DNA from: Oceanospirillum sp047518265
GTDB lineage: Bacteria; Pseudomonadota; Gammaproteobacteria; Pseudomonadales; Halomonadaceae
Assembly (NCBI GenBank): GCA_047518265.1
Contig: JAKZRG010000027.1
Span: forward strand, 1-64,000
Direction of reading: 5' to 3'
Length of the DNA stretch: 64,000 nt
Below, in pieces: positions 16,999 through 25,816 of the stretch; position 1 is the stretch's first letter; every line of letters begins with the position of its first letter. Below the pieces are notes generated by a model. The model was not told where the DNA came from. It did no database searches and saw only the letters and a program-made list of their open reading frames with translations. Both the position numbers and the translations under genes were made by a program.

Positions 16999-17262
16999 TT
17001 ACTCACGCATTCCATCAGGAAATGAAAGCAACCAAAACTTCAGCCGAATACGCATCAGCAGGGCCAAAGCCATATACAGAGATATGCAGAATCGTATAAA
17101 CCCACGACATCGGTGTCTTAAAGCAAAGGGATTAAGGGAAAGATTAAAACGGACAGGACTTAACGGAGCACCGTAAATATTATTACAGGCCTTAAATTGA
17201 TGATAAATAAGAAATTTTTCTTTAGTCGAGCGAAGCTCTGACGTACTATAACTGTTAGCCAT
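16999..17262 (-). CDS. Doubtful small ORF, 87 residues
   Basis: An ATG-started frame with a hydrophobic stretch (about 60-80, ISLYMALALLMRIRLKFWLL) and a basic middle. No convincing ribosome site and no recognisable family. It lies in the AT-rich island upstream of the repressor. It may be chance or a decayed gene. Confidence 0.25.
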   Translation of the reverse strand: MANSYSTSELRSTKEKFLIYHQFKACNNIYGAPLSPVRFNLSLNPFALRHRCRGFIRFCISLYMALALLMRIRLKFWLLSFPDGMRE

Positions 17263-18008
17263 GATTGATACTCTGACGTATATCAGTTTTGGTTAGCTGC
17301 CTCTGTGTGTGCCAGCACTCAGGGGTAGCGCCTACTTTTTAGATCGTAAAACTCTTTCGTAAATAACACTTCTTTTTTGAAAAGTTCGCAAATCATAAAA
17401 CACCAAATGCAAGAACAAATCAAACGGTAATTGTTGTTTTGGTATTGGACTCTCTAGATTTTCTTTCACATTGAGGCAGTATTTTTATTGTTAATTAAGT
17501 GGTATTGCTGCGCATGGCAGTAAGTATTTTAAGTGATAGTTTTATCTGTGCTTTATACTCGGCTTGATCCATGCTGTAGGCTGTACTTTCAATATAATAT
17601 TATTTTTTCTGCATTGATGTGTGTCAGCTAGAAAAAACCACCTAAGGTTTAACGTTAATTTATTTTTTATTATATGACAAATAGTGTCGCATTATTCCTT
17701 GCGAGCCATTATTTGCTGTTAATCCGACTACAATAGTAAGGATGTAATGATATTGAGTTAAATCCTTCTAAATCCATTAACTGTCAAGCTCATGCTGTTG
17801 CTTTATATGTCAGTCTAAGTATAAATGGAACGCTTGACTCTGCTCTGGAATCTCCAAGTAGTTTTTTAGCTGTAACAAGTAGTAATTATAGCAAGCAAAA
17901 GATATATATCGTTGCCAAAATAAAAAATGGCTCTGCCTTTCTATTGATTTGATGTTTTGTTTAACATCTAGATTGCAGAGCTTTGTTGTATTGGCATATG
18001 CTTGTTTA
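17263..18008. other. AT-rich stretch without a clear gene
   Basis: About 750 bases of AT-rich sequence. The only coding-like signal is a stop-free plus-strand frame at 17740-17952 (70 codons, no usual start). A GATGTT/AACATC hairpin (17951-17968) inside a wider CTCTGC/GCAGAG pair may end the BRO gene on the minus strand. No tRNA, integrase or attachment site was recognised. Confidence 0.5.
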
Positions 18009-18833
18009 CTATAGTTTCATTAAAACCAAAGATTCCTCAATTATTTCAGGAGCAAATAATATGATATCTTCAGATGATTGACTTATCTTATGGTGTTTTA
18101 TATTTTTTTCTAAAGACAGTTTCATACACATGGCTTGTAAGTGTTCTTTATCTACTTTAACGGTTTTTCTTCTTTCTAAATAACAGCATAATGATATATG
18201 TGTGTTGTTTATATCATTAAACTGGAGCCCTTCAATTTTTTTATCAACACGCTCAAGTCTCTTTTCTGTTTCTTCAAAGCGTAATTTTGTCTCTTTTTCT
18301 AATTTTTCTCTTGCTTGTATTTCTTGAGAAAGAATATTGGAATTCTGCGCTAACAGCTGGGCCATTGAGCTTAACTCAGATGAGTCTTCGGATATAGGGG
18401 GCGGGAATGTTCCATATTTTCGTATTGAAGGTAAGACCTCATGGAAAACCCATCTTTGGAATTTTTTCGCAGCTGGGCTATTATCTTGTGATACAACTCG
18501 ATATAACCCTGGTTCTGTAACAAATACTTCTTTTCTATCAGTATTTCCTACCGCGAAAAACTTAGATTCATCGGAATCAAGAAAATCTATCTGTGCATTG
18601 GCTAACTTACCTAGTCCATGTCTTGTACCTTCTGTGGCTGAGTTATCTTTTGCCAATGCTAGAACAATATCCTCCAAGGCTATGTATAATTTCTCCTCTA
18701 TATAAAGAGTACGTACTTTCTGATCTCCACCCGTGGCAGGGTAAAAAAGCACTAATGGATTACCATTTATATTTCGATCCATACTTAAGCTATCCTGTTG
18801 ATCATTTTTTGGGATTATATATTTTACACTCAC
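18009..18833 (-). CDS. BRO-N domain protein (phage antirepressor-like)
   Basis: 274 residues. Residues about 40-145 match the BRO N-terminal domain: RTLYIEEKLYIALEDIVLAL, EVFVTEPGLYRVV and the hallmark AAKKFQRWVFHEVLPSIRKYGTF. A coiled coil follows (about 165-205, EIQAREKLEKETKLRFEETEKR), then a C-terminal domain of about 65 residues that I do not recognise. BRO proteins come from phages and large DNA viruses and bind DNA, often as antirepressors. Base composition is AT-rich compared with flanking metabolic genes, which fits horizontal origin. It faces away from the zinc-finger gene at 19071. Confidence 0.85.
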   Translation of the reverse strand: MSVKYIIPKNDQQDSLSMDRNINGNPLVLFYPATGGDQKVRTLYIEEKLYIALEDIVLALAKDNSATEGTRHGLGKLANAQIDFLDSDESKFFAVGNTDRKEVFVTEPGLYRVVSQDNSPAAKKFQRWVFHEVLPSIRKYGTFPPPISEDSSELSSMAQLLAQNSNILSQEIQAREKLEKETKLRFEETEKRLERVDKKIEGLQFNDINNTHISLCCYLERRKTVKVDKEHLQAMCMKLSLEKNIKHHKISQSSEDIILFAPEIIEESLVLMKL

Positions 18834-19070
18834 AATTGATAATTCTCTACTATAGTAATAGCGCTTACTAATAAGACATATAGTATCGCATTCGAAGATA
18901 AGGTTAAGACAGTCATTTTTATAAAAGCTTAATGATCGTTAGGCAAATACTTATTTGATAAATAATTTTGGAGTATTTTTTTATCCTTATATTTGAGAGG
19001 TTTCTCTATGTCTAACCATGTGATCTTGGATCTTTTCATCTACCTCAATTTTAGCTGAGAGGGCGCTGAT

Positions 19071-19283
19071 ATGAATGAATGTAAGGCTTGTAAGAGTCAA
19101 AAGGTTAATACGCTGACTGATGATGAGGAAATCGCTTATAAGGGCAGTCAGTTACGGGTTCTTTTGGAGTATTCTATTTGCGGTCTATGCGAGCGAGAGT
19201 TTATCTCTAAGGGGCAGATCGCTAACAATGAAAAAATCATCAGAGATGCTAAAAAGATCCATGATGGTTTGCTTGGCTCTTAG
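19071..19283 (+). CDS. MqsA/YgiT-type zinc-finger protein without DNA-binding domain
   Basis: 70 residues with two CxxC pairs (CKAC and CGLC) in the YgiT-type layout. A YKGSQLRVLLEYSIC strand region and NNEKIIRDAKKIHDGLL follow, as at the end of the zinc domain of MqsA antitoxins. The helix-turn-helix that should come next is missing, and no residue of it is found in frame after the stop. No MqsR-type toxin adjoins. It may be a solo zinc-binding protein or a decayed antitoxin. Confidence 0.65.
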   Translation: MNECKACKSQKVNTLTDDEEIAYKGSQLRVLLEYSICGLCEREFISKGQIANNEKIIRDAKKIHDGLLGS

Positions 19284-19543
19284 ATAATTGCTATCGCAAG
19301 AGTTTGGCATATTGGTTAATGCTTCCCTAATCATTGGTTCTGGGAGTCGTTGCAGATTTATCCGTAAATAAGAATATTCTCATCTGTGTAAAAATAGGAT
19401 GCTAGGCGTAAACTCTATGTGGGGTATTATTTTTCTATCCGTGATGACGATCATTAGTCGTCATGCTAGTATTTCCTTAACGTGAAGCGCGCATTTCCGA
19501 CTATAGCGCTTTAAATTTACTACGTGCAAGTTGGGGTAGTAAC

Positions 19544-19729
19544 ATGAGCTGGGAATTATTAATTAGAGTTTTTCAGCGTAGCAAACAAGGGAATGAAGTT
19601 AAGCCTAGAAGGAAGATAAAGGCTGGAGTTCACAGTGATGGTCGCCCATATCTCGATATGAGTGACAGGGATACCGCCAAGGCTTTTCAGGAACAGGCTG
19701 AGGCATTTGAAGGGATAAAAGTAGGTTAA
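19544..19729 (+). CDS. Small protein coupled to a membrane protein
   Basis: 61 residues, basic N-terminal half (RSKQGNEVKPRRKIKAG) and a C-terminal DRDTAKAFQEQAEAFEGIKVG. I do not recognise it. The stop codon overlaps the start of the next gene as TAATG, so the two are translationally coupled, which is the main support that it is real. The ribosome site is weak (TTGGGG). Confidence 0.55.
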   Translation: MSWELLIRVFQRSKQGNEVKPRRKIKAGVHSDGRPYLDMSDRDTAKAFQEQAEAFEGIKVG

Positions 19730-20574
19730 TGGGAATTGTATATATTGCAGTTTTGCTCGCCTCTGGAGTTCTCTTTTCTCAACTGCATTATCCAACAAAA
19801 TACAAGCTTAACCGATCCGAAGGCTGGATGACCTATGCAAATATAGTGTTACCCGGCCTTATTTCTTTATTTTCGGTCTTACCCGTTTTACTTTGGATTG
19901 ATAATCAGGATTATGCGAGAAAAGTCACTACCTGGCTTGGTCTATCCTATGGGGAGATAAAAGAGTGGGGGTTTGACTTTTATCAACTTAAACTGATGAC
20001 TTGGTTCTCTGTATCCTTGAGTGCATCCTTATTGGCTGGGGTGTTTTTTCATATTTTATACTATCGAATTCCGTATATTTCTAAACGGTATATCAGAAGA
20101 GCAACATCAAAGCTTTCTTTGAGAGACCCGTTTGAACATCTGATTTTTGAAAATACCAGTACCCAGAAAAAGCGTTATGAAGATGGAGGTGATCTTACCT
20201 ATCTGCTTTTTACCCTTAAATCTAGGCGTTTCTATGTAGGGCAATGCCATCAAATAGCTTTGGAGCATGGTCAATTATCTGAAATAGAGCTAACTCCGAT
20301 GTTGAGTGGTTATAGAAAACCTAAAAAGCTCAAGATGGTTGTGACCGTTAATTACTTAGAGTATTTTAAACGCGATTCAGATTTTAAGGATAACCCCCAA
20401 GAAACATACTCAAGATACAAAGTTGTTTTATCACGTGATGAGATTGAATCTGTTTCTTTGTTTGAACCGAAACAATACAAAGAGTTTGCAAAAACAGAAG
20501 AAAAGCGAATATCTGCTAAACACGAGGAGAAAAAAGAAAAAGAAAAGTTGTTAAAGTTACAGCATCGAAGGTAA
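19729..20574 (+). CDS. Three-helix membrane protein with cytosolic domain, family unknown
   Basis: 281 residues. Hydrophobic segments at about 2-20, 36-58 and 86-112 are followed by a soluble part. In the soluble part LTYLLFTLKSRRFYVGQCHQI and LTPMLSGYRKPKKLKM suggest a small beta domain, and the C-terminus is a charged helix (KTEEKRISAKHEEKKEKEK). The layout resembles membrane-anchored hypothetical proteins of the DUF6338 sort, but I cannot confirm this. It is coupled to the small gene upstream. Lying in the phage-like island, it could be a defence or superinfection-exclusion pair; that is speculation. Confidence 0.65.
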   Translation: MGIVYIAVLLASGVLFSQLHYPTKYKLNRSEGWMTYANIVLPGLISLFSVLPVLLWIDNQDYARKVTTWLGLSYGEIKEWGFDFYQLKLMTWFSVSLSASLLAGVFFHILYYRIPYISKRYIRRATSKLSLRDPFEHLIFENTSTQKKRYEDGGDLTYLLFTLKSRRFYVGQCHQIALEHGQLSEIELTPMLSGYRKPKKLKMVVTVNYLEYFKRDSDFKDNPQETYSRYKVVLSRDEIESVSLFEPKQYKEFAKTEEKRISAKHEEKKEKEKLLKLQHRR

Positions 20575-20663
20575 ATACATATCAAGCTATTTATTCGCGG
20601 GGTCTGTAGAGCATTTTTGCCAATACTATTCTGAATTCTATATCTTTTATTGCTGTCTACTGA

Positions 20664-20690
20664 CAAAACCGGGAAAGGCGTTTTCCCGGT
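20664..20690 (-). terminator. Intrinsic terminator after the DadA-like gene
   Basis: A perfect 9-bp stem, ACCGGGAAA (20668-20676) with TTTCCCGGT (20682-20690), is followed on the minus strand by TTTTG. It lies 21 bases past the stop at 20711. Confidence 0.75.
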
Positions 20691-20710
20691 CAATCCCTCA
20701 AAAATTCCCC

Positions 20711-22015
20711 CTAAAACCGATCTACCCGATAAGGGTTTAGGTCAATCTCACTCCTTCCTTGTGTTACCAATTCTGTAATAATCCGTCCGGTTCTTGGCCC
20801 TAGGGCTAAGCCCATATGTTGGTGGCCGAAGGCGTACAGTACGTTATTAAAGCTGGGGCATTGGCCGATGACGGGTAAGCTGTCGGTTATTGAGGGACGG
20901 TGGCCCATCCATTTCACATGATCTGTGGTGTTGATCTGTGGAAATAGAGTTTTGGCGTGGTGCAGTAATCGGGCGCAGAAGTCGAAGTTAGGATCGGCTT
21001 TTAGGCCACCAAATTCCACCAGTCCGGCAAAGCGGATACCGCCTTCCATGGGGGTGGCGACGAGCTTGCCTGCGGAGAACATAATGGGGGCGTTCAGTTC
21101 TATGCCGGGGTTGCTGATCTGGATATGATAGCCCCGTTCGGATTCCAGTGGCACTTTATGGCCCAGTTGTTCTGCCAGTTTGGCTGACCAAGCACCACCG
21201 GCGAGGACAAGTTTGTCTACGGGGTAGATGCCTCGGTCGGTGATAACTTGGGTGACTTTGCCGTTGTCTTTATGCAGTTGTTGTACTTCTCCGGTAATAA
21301 ACTCGCCACCTTGTTCGACAAAGTGCTTGGCCATGGTTTTGACCAGCATGCCGGGATTGGGGGAGAAGCCGTGATTACGCAGGGAGACGGCAAAGTTAAA
21401 CTCTGGTGATACGGCGGGTTCGTTTTGATGTACCGCTTCGTTTTCCAGTAGGTCGTATTGATTACCAAATTTTTGTCGGGTATCCCAAGCCAGTTTATCC
21501 CCTTTAAAGGCGGTTTCATCCTTATAAAGGTAATAATAGGGTGAGGCTTTGGCGTAGTCGGTGGCTCCTGTCATCTCGGCCTGTTCAAGGTGCAGGCGGG
21601 TGGCGTCTTTTAGCAGTGCGGCTAGAGATTGACTGATATGACGAAAGCGTTTCATACGGGTATTTAGGGCAAAGGAGGTGCCCCAGCCGGATAACTTCGG
21701 CAGATACTTTAAAGGCAGTGATAAGGGGCCGTAGGGGTCTAATAATAGGTGGGGCAGTTGGCTAAGAAAGCCCGGTGTGGCTACGGGAATACATCCGCAT
21801 TCGGCAAAGATACCGGCGTTACCGTGAGAGGTGGCATCGGCAGGGGGAAGTTTGTCGATTACGGTGACTTTTAAACCTTGGGCCTGTAGCTGTACGGCAC
21901 AGGAGATACCGATAATACCGGCCCCTATAATGGTGACTTGTTTAGTTGAATTACTGTTGTCTTCAGACGCTGTATTAATGATTGAGCGGCTGTCTGTTTG
22001 AGTGGCCATAGTCAT
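20711..22015 (-). CDS. FAD-dependent D-amino acid dehydrogenase, DadA-like (second copy)
   Basis: A 434-residue flavoprotein with a Rossmann motif (VTIIGAGIIGISCAVQL) and the C-terminal WMGHRPSITDSLPVIG and FGHQHMGLALG motifs. I chose ATG 22015 (GGAG five bases upstream), which leaves a short acidic leader before the fold. It is homologous to the protein at 3988-5238. It follows a TRAP transporter operon and a RidA gene, so it probably oxidises an imported D-amino or imino acid to an imine that RidA hydrolyses. The substrate is unknown. Confidence 0.85.
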   Translation of the reverse strand: MTMATQTDSRSIINTASEDNSNSTKQVTIIGAGIIGISCAVQLQAQGLKVTVIDKLPPADATSHGNAGIFAECGCIPVATPGFLSQLPHLLLDPYGPLSLPLKYLPKLSGWGTSFALNTRMKRFRHISQSLAALLKDATRLHLEQAEMTGATDYAKASPYYYLYKDETAFKGDKLAWDTRQKFGNQYDLLENEAVHQNEPAVSPEFNFAVSLRNHGFSPNPGMLVKTMAKHFVEQGGEFITGEVQQLHKDNGKVTQVITDRGIYPVDKLVLAGGAWSAKLAEQLGHKVPLESERGYHIQISNPGIELNAPIMFSAGKLVATPMEGGIRFAGLVEFGGLKADPNFDFCARLLHHAKTLFPQINTTDHVKWMGHRPSITDSLPVIGQCPSFNNVLYAFGHQHMGLALGPRTGRIITELVTQGRSEIDLNPYRVDRF

Positions 22016-22093
22016 TCTGTCTCCGGTCAGCCCTGATGAAAAATAGGCAAGGGGGCTCCCTGCCAAGGCATGACATAAAAATAAATATTGGTA

Positions 22094-22125
22094 AAAGGTG
22101 CGGGCTCTGAGCTTGCAGAGCCCGC
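22094..22125 (-). terminator. Hairpin between TRAP operon and DadA-like gene
   Basis: A perfect 10-bp stem, GCGGGCTCTG (22100-22109) with CAGAGCCCGC (22116-22125), loop AGCTTG. On the minus strand it is followed by ACCTTTTAC, a weak T-tract. It probably limits read-through from dctM into the dehydrogenase gene. Confidence 0.6.
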
Positions 22126-22180
22126 GTTTGAGGGAAGAGGAGACTCTATCCTTAGGGGATTTTTATTATTTCTTTAACGA

Positions 22181-23491
22181 TTACCCCGGTGTGTTTTTCA
22201 TATTTTCCGGCAGGTAGGTCGCCAGTTCTGGGAAGGCCACCATAATGCCAACCATTACCACCATCAGTAGGAACATTGGGAAGGCGGTTTTGGCGATATA
22301 GCCAATGGATTTCTTGGTCATGCCCTGCATCACAAACAGGTTAAAGCCGATAGGTGGGGTAATCTGTGCCATCTCAACCACGACAACAATAAAGATACCA
22401 AACCAGATCAGATCAATACCCGCTTGGCGAATCATTGGCTCGACTACCGCCATGGTCAGCACCACGGATGAGATACCGTCCAAGAACATGCCGATAATGA
22501 TATAGAAGCACATTAGGGCAAAGATCAGAGTGAGCGGTGATAACTCTAGTGAACCGATAAACTCAGCCACCGTTGAGGGTAATCCGGTAAAACCCATCGC
22601 CAAGGCCAAGAAGGCAGCACCGGCCAGAATCAAGGCGATCATACAAGAGGTACGGGTCGCGCCCATCAGGCTTTGAGTAAAGGCCGTTCTGGTGAGTGAT
22701 CCTTGCAATAAGGCCAGTGTTAATGCACCTATCACACCAAAGGCTGCGGATTCTGTGGCGGTAGCCACACCGGTATAGATGGTGCCAATCACTACGCCGA
22801 TCAATGCAATCACGGGGATCAAAAAGCGTGAGTTATACAGCTTTTGCATCAATGTCATACGGGCTTCTGGTTCGGGTACTTCATGACGACGAACAAAAGA
22901 CCACGCGGCGATATAACCCATAAACAAACCGGCCAATACCAGGCCTGGAAATACACCGGCCATAAACAGCTTGGAAATAGACTCGTTAATGGTGACGCCG
23001 TAAACGATTAACGTCAGTGACGGTGGAATCATCAGGCCCAGTGTGGATGCGCCTACTAGAGTGCCCAGAATCATATAGTCTGGGTAGCCTCGACGACGCA
23101 GTTCCGGGATCGACATCTTACCCACAGTGGTGAGCGTAGCGGCAGAGGAACCTGAGACCGCCGCAAATACCGTACAACCTACTACGTTAGTGTGCAGTAA
23201 CTGACCGGGCAGGTTCGCCATCCAAGGGGCGAGGCCCTTAAACATATCCTCCGATAACCGGGTTCGGAATAGGATCTCTCCCATCCAGATAAACAGGGGG
23301 AGTGCGGTTAATGACCAGCTGGAAGCACCAGACCAGATCGCGGTAAACATGGCATCGCCCACAGGACGAGTGGTAAAGAGTTCCATGCCCACAAAGGCAA
23401 CGCCCAACAGGGCCAGACCGATCCAGACGCCACTGCCCAGTAATAAAAATAGGGTAAATAGAAAAATACCGGTAAGCGCAAATTCATCCAT
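22181..23491 (-). CDS. dctM: TRAP transporter large permease DctM
   Basis: A 436-residue inner-membrane protein with about 12 hydrophobic helices. It has the DctM family features SGSSAATLTTVGKMSIPELRRRGYP and a C-terminal PPIGFNLFV segment. It is the Na+-coupled ion-channel subunit and imports the solute delivered by the DctP protein. Its start overlaps the dctQ stop by one base (TAATG), so the subunits are coupled. Substrate is not readable; the neighbouring D-amino acid dehydrogenase suggests an amino or imino acid. Confidence 0.93.
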   Translation of the reverse strand: MDEFALTGIFLFTLFLLLGSGVWIGLALLGVAFVGMELFTTRPVGDAMFTAIWSGASSWSLTALPLFIWMGEILFRTRLSEDMFKGLAPWMANLPGQLLHTNVVGCTVFAAVSGSSAATLTTVGKMSIPELRRRGYPDYMILGTLVGASTLGLMIPPSLTLIVYGVTINESISKLFMAGVFPGLVLAGLFMGYIAAWSFVRRHEVPEPEARMTLMQKLYNSRFLIPVIALIGVVIGTIYTGVATATESAAFGVIGALTLALLQGSLTRTAFTQSLMGATRTSCMIALILAGAAFLALAMGFTGLPSTVAEFIGSLELSPLTLIFALMCFYIIIGMFLDGISSVVLTMAVVEPMIRQAGIDLIWFGIFIVVVVEMAQITPPIGFNLFVMQGMTKKSIGYIAKTAFPMFLLMVVMVGIMVAFPELATYLPENMKNTPG

Positions 23492-24060
23492 TAGAATTCC
23501 TCCCCTTCAACATGATGTTCTTCGGCAAAGGTATCGTCCTGTCCCATAAGGGTACGTACCAGATGATCCACTAGGGCGATGGTGAAAATAACCGAACCTA
23601 TGGCGATGGCTAATTGTGGAATCCATAAAGGTGTGGCGTCTTGTCCCTGAGAAATATCGTGAATCAGGTGAGACAGCTGAACATTACGAATCGAGTAATA
23701 AGCAAGATAACCGGCCAGCAGTGTGGCAATGCTCAGGCACCAAAGATCCAGTGCTCGACGCATCTTGCCCTTTGTGAAGTTCAACACCAAACTGACGCGG
23801 ATATGGGCGTTGTTATTCAGGGTGTATGCCAAGGCAAAGAAAGAGGATGCAGCCATACAGTAACCGGCATAGTCTGCTGATCCCGGAAATTGTAGGCCCA
23901 GCCAGCGACTGGCCATCTGCAATACAATAATGGCTAGAATGGCAAGCAGGAAGAATGCTGCTACCGCACCGGAGGCCAGATACAGTGTATCCAGACCTTT
24001 GCGCAGCAGTGACTTCCCTGCTAAACGTTTTTTATCCCGGTTGAGGGTTTCGGTAGTCAT
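23491..24060 (-). CDS. dctQ: TRAP transporter small permease DctQ
   Basis: A 189-residue protein with four hydrophobic helices and the DctQ pattern (QMASRWLGLQFPGSADYAGYCMAASSFFALAYTL, then HIRVSLV). It supports assembly of the TRAP membrane complex. The acidic cytosolic tail (DDTFAEEHHVEGEEF) ends one base into dctM. It stands 183 bases from dctP, with a hairpin in that gap. Confidence 0.92.
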   Translation of the reverse strand: MTTETLNRDKKRLAGKSLLRKGLDTLYLASGAVAAFFLLAILAIIVLQMASRWLGLQFPGSADYAGYCMAASSFFALAYTLNNNAHIRVSLVLNFTKGKMRRALDLWCLSIATLLAGYLAYYSIRNVQLSHLIHDISQGQDATPLWIPQLAIAIGSVIFTIALVDHLVRTLMGQDDTFAEEHHVEGEEF

Positions 24061-24082
24061 GATAGGGATTCTTTTATCGATG

Positions 24083-24115
24083 GGTTAAAACAGGCAGCAC
24101 ATCCTTGATGCTGCC
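24083..24115 (-). terminator. Attenuating hairpin between dctP and dctQ
   Basis: GGCAGCA (24093-24099) pairs with TGCTGCC (24109-24115). On the minus strand it is followed by TGTTTTAA. A partial terminator here would give more binding protein than permease, as is usual for TRAP operons. Confidence 0.5.
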
Positions 24116-24243
24116 AATCCAGAGGTATCGTTCGAGGTATTGCTATTACATAGGTGTGTAACAGGTAAGCTTAAACAGAGGCGCTTTTAAGATCGCCGTC
24201 TTAAGGCTTCTCGTCTTAAAGCTTCTTGTTTAAACAGGGGGGG

Positions 24244-25227
24244 TTACTTGTTATACGCTTTGATCAGCTCTCGTCCCGATGTTCCTGCCTCTTTAACCCA
24301 TTCTGCGGTCATGGTTTCACCGATCTGCTGGAAGTCTGCCGATAGCTTCTTGCCTGCAGGTTGTACGGTCATGCCATTTTTCTGCAGCTGTTCGATATAC
24401 CAACCTGCCAGTTGTTCAGAGCGAGCGGCACCGGCTTTCTCAGCCATTAACGCCAGACCTTTTACGATGTTTTGCGTGCTGTCATCCAGACTGTTCCAAG
24501 CCTGTTTGTTGACAAAAACATAGTTACGCGGCAACCACACTTTCACGTCATACCAGTGAGTCAGGTGTTCCCAAACCTTACGGTCATAACCTGTCGCACC
24601 GGAAGAGATAAAGGATTCCGCTACACCTGTTGCCAGCGCCTGACTGAGCTCAGAGGCTTCAACCTGAACCGGTACAGCACCGGACAGTTCCGCCATACGA
24701 GCTGTGGCACTGTTATAAGAACGGAACTTAACCCCTTGCAGATCTTTGGCGCTATCCAGAGATTTCTTGGCGTAAAAACCACCTGGAGGCCAAGGTACGG
24801 AATACAGCAGTACCAGATTGTGTTTATCCAATAGCTTTTCAAACTGTGGACGGGCAGCATCCATCAGCTTGTTAGATTCGTCAAAAGAAGTGGCCAAAAA
24901 AGGCACGGAGTCGAAAGCAAACAGAGGGTCTTCATTGGCATGGGAGGAGAGAATACGCTCACCAATCTGAGCCTGACCGGTTTGTACCGCACGCTTGATC
25001 TCGTTGCCTTTAAACAGAGAACCACCGCCATGCACCTTGATTACCAGCTCGCCACCGGTCGCCACTTTAACGGCTTCGGCAAAGGCTTTGGCATTTTGCG
25101 TGTGGAAGTTGCTGTCCGTATAAGCCATAGGCATATCCCACTTTTCAGCGGCAAAGCTCATGGTGCTGGAGACGGCCAGAGTGGCTGCGGCAACGTATTT
25201 GAACATCTTCTTCAGTTTGATAGTCAT
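24244..25227 (-). CDS. dctP: TRAP transporter periplasmic solute-binding protein DctP
   Basis: A 327-residue exported protein. The signal peptide ends near SFAAEKW. The family features are KVHGGGSLFKGNEIKRAVQTGQAQIGE and the DLQGVKFRSYNSATARMAEL segment, where Arg binds the solute carboxylate. It delivers a carboxylate-bearing solute to DctQM. It lies first in the minus-strand operon dctP-dctQ-dctM-dadA-like, downstream of RidA. Confidence 0.92.
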   Translation of the reverse strand: MTIKLKKMFKYVAAATLAVSSTMSFAAEKWDMPMAYTDSNFHTQNAKAFAEAVKVATGGELVIKVHGGGSLFKGNEIKRAVQTGQAQIGERILSSHANEDPLFAFDSVPFLATSFDESNKLMDAARPQFEKLLDKHNLVLLYSVPWPPGGFYAKKSLDSAKDLQGVKFRSYNSATARMAELSGAVPVQVEASELSQALATGVAESFISSGATGYDRKVWEHLTHWYDVKVWLPRNYVFVNKQAWNSLDDSTQNIVKGLALMAEKAGAARSEQLAGWYIEQLQKNGMTVQPAGKKLSADFQQIGETMTAEWVKEAGTSGRELIKAYNK

Positions 25228-25311
25228 GTTGTTTTACTCGACGTTTGTTGTTGTTTTAGTAGATCAACGTAATAGATCAATTTAATGGCTCGATTTAAGT
25301 CATCCCTGCGC

Positions 25312-25659
25312 TTAGATAGCGGCAGTACAGGACATCTCAACCAATAGGGAAGGGCGTGCCATGCGTGCTTCCACACAGGCCCGAGCCGGTGCAGTGCCTT
25401 CGGCTACCCAGGCATCCCAAACTTCGTTCATGCCTGCAAAATCTTTCATATCACGGACATAAATAGTGACGGATAGCAGCTTGCTTTTATCACTGCCCAC
25501 TTCTGCCAACAGGTCTTCGATTTTCTGTAGGGTCGAAGCGGTTTGACCCGCAATACCTTGGTTCTCATCCGCCGGTACCTGACCACACAAGTAAGCCACT
25601 TGGTTATGGATAACGGCGCGGCTCATGCGTTGACTGCAATCATGGCGTTCAATGGACAT
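25312..25659 (-). CDS. RidA/YjgF family imine deaminase
   Basis: 115 residues, the usual length. The C-terminal PARACVEARMARPSLLVEMSC carries the Arg and Glu corresponding to the RidA active site. It hydrolyses reactive enamine/imine products, fitting the FAD-dependent amino acid dehydrogenase encoded in the same cluster. It is the first gene of the minus-strand run and is divergent from a LysR regulator. Confidence 0.88.
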   Translation of the reverse strand: MSIERHDCSQRMSRAVIHNQVAYLCGQVPADENQGIAGQTASTLQKIEDLLAEVGSDKSKLLSVTIYVRDMKDFAGMNEVWDAWVAEGTAPARACVEARMARPSLLVEMSCTAAI

Positions 25660-25816
25660 CTATTTTTTCTCCCATCTGTTTCACGAAATCTGTGCTTCTC
25701 GACGGGAATCATTATTGTTGTTTGTGACCTATAAGTTCCAATATAATTATTTCAACGATCCATGCAAAAATGTTATGGGCTGATTTAATCGATGCTGAAA
25801 AACAGAGAGAAACGCG

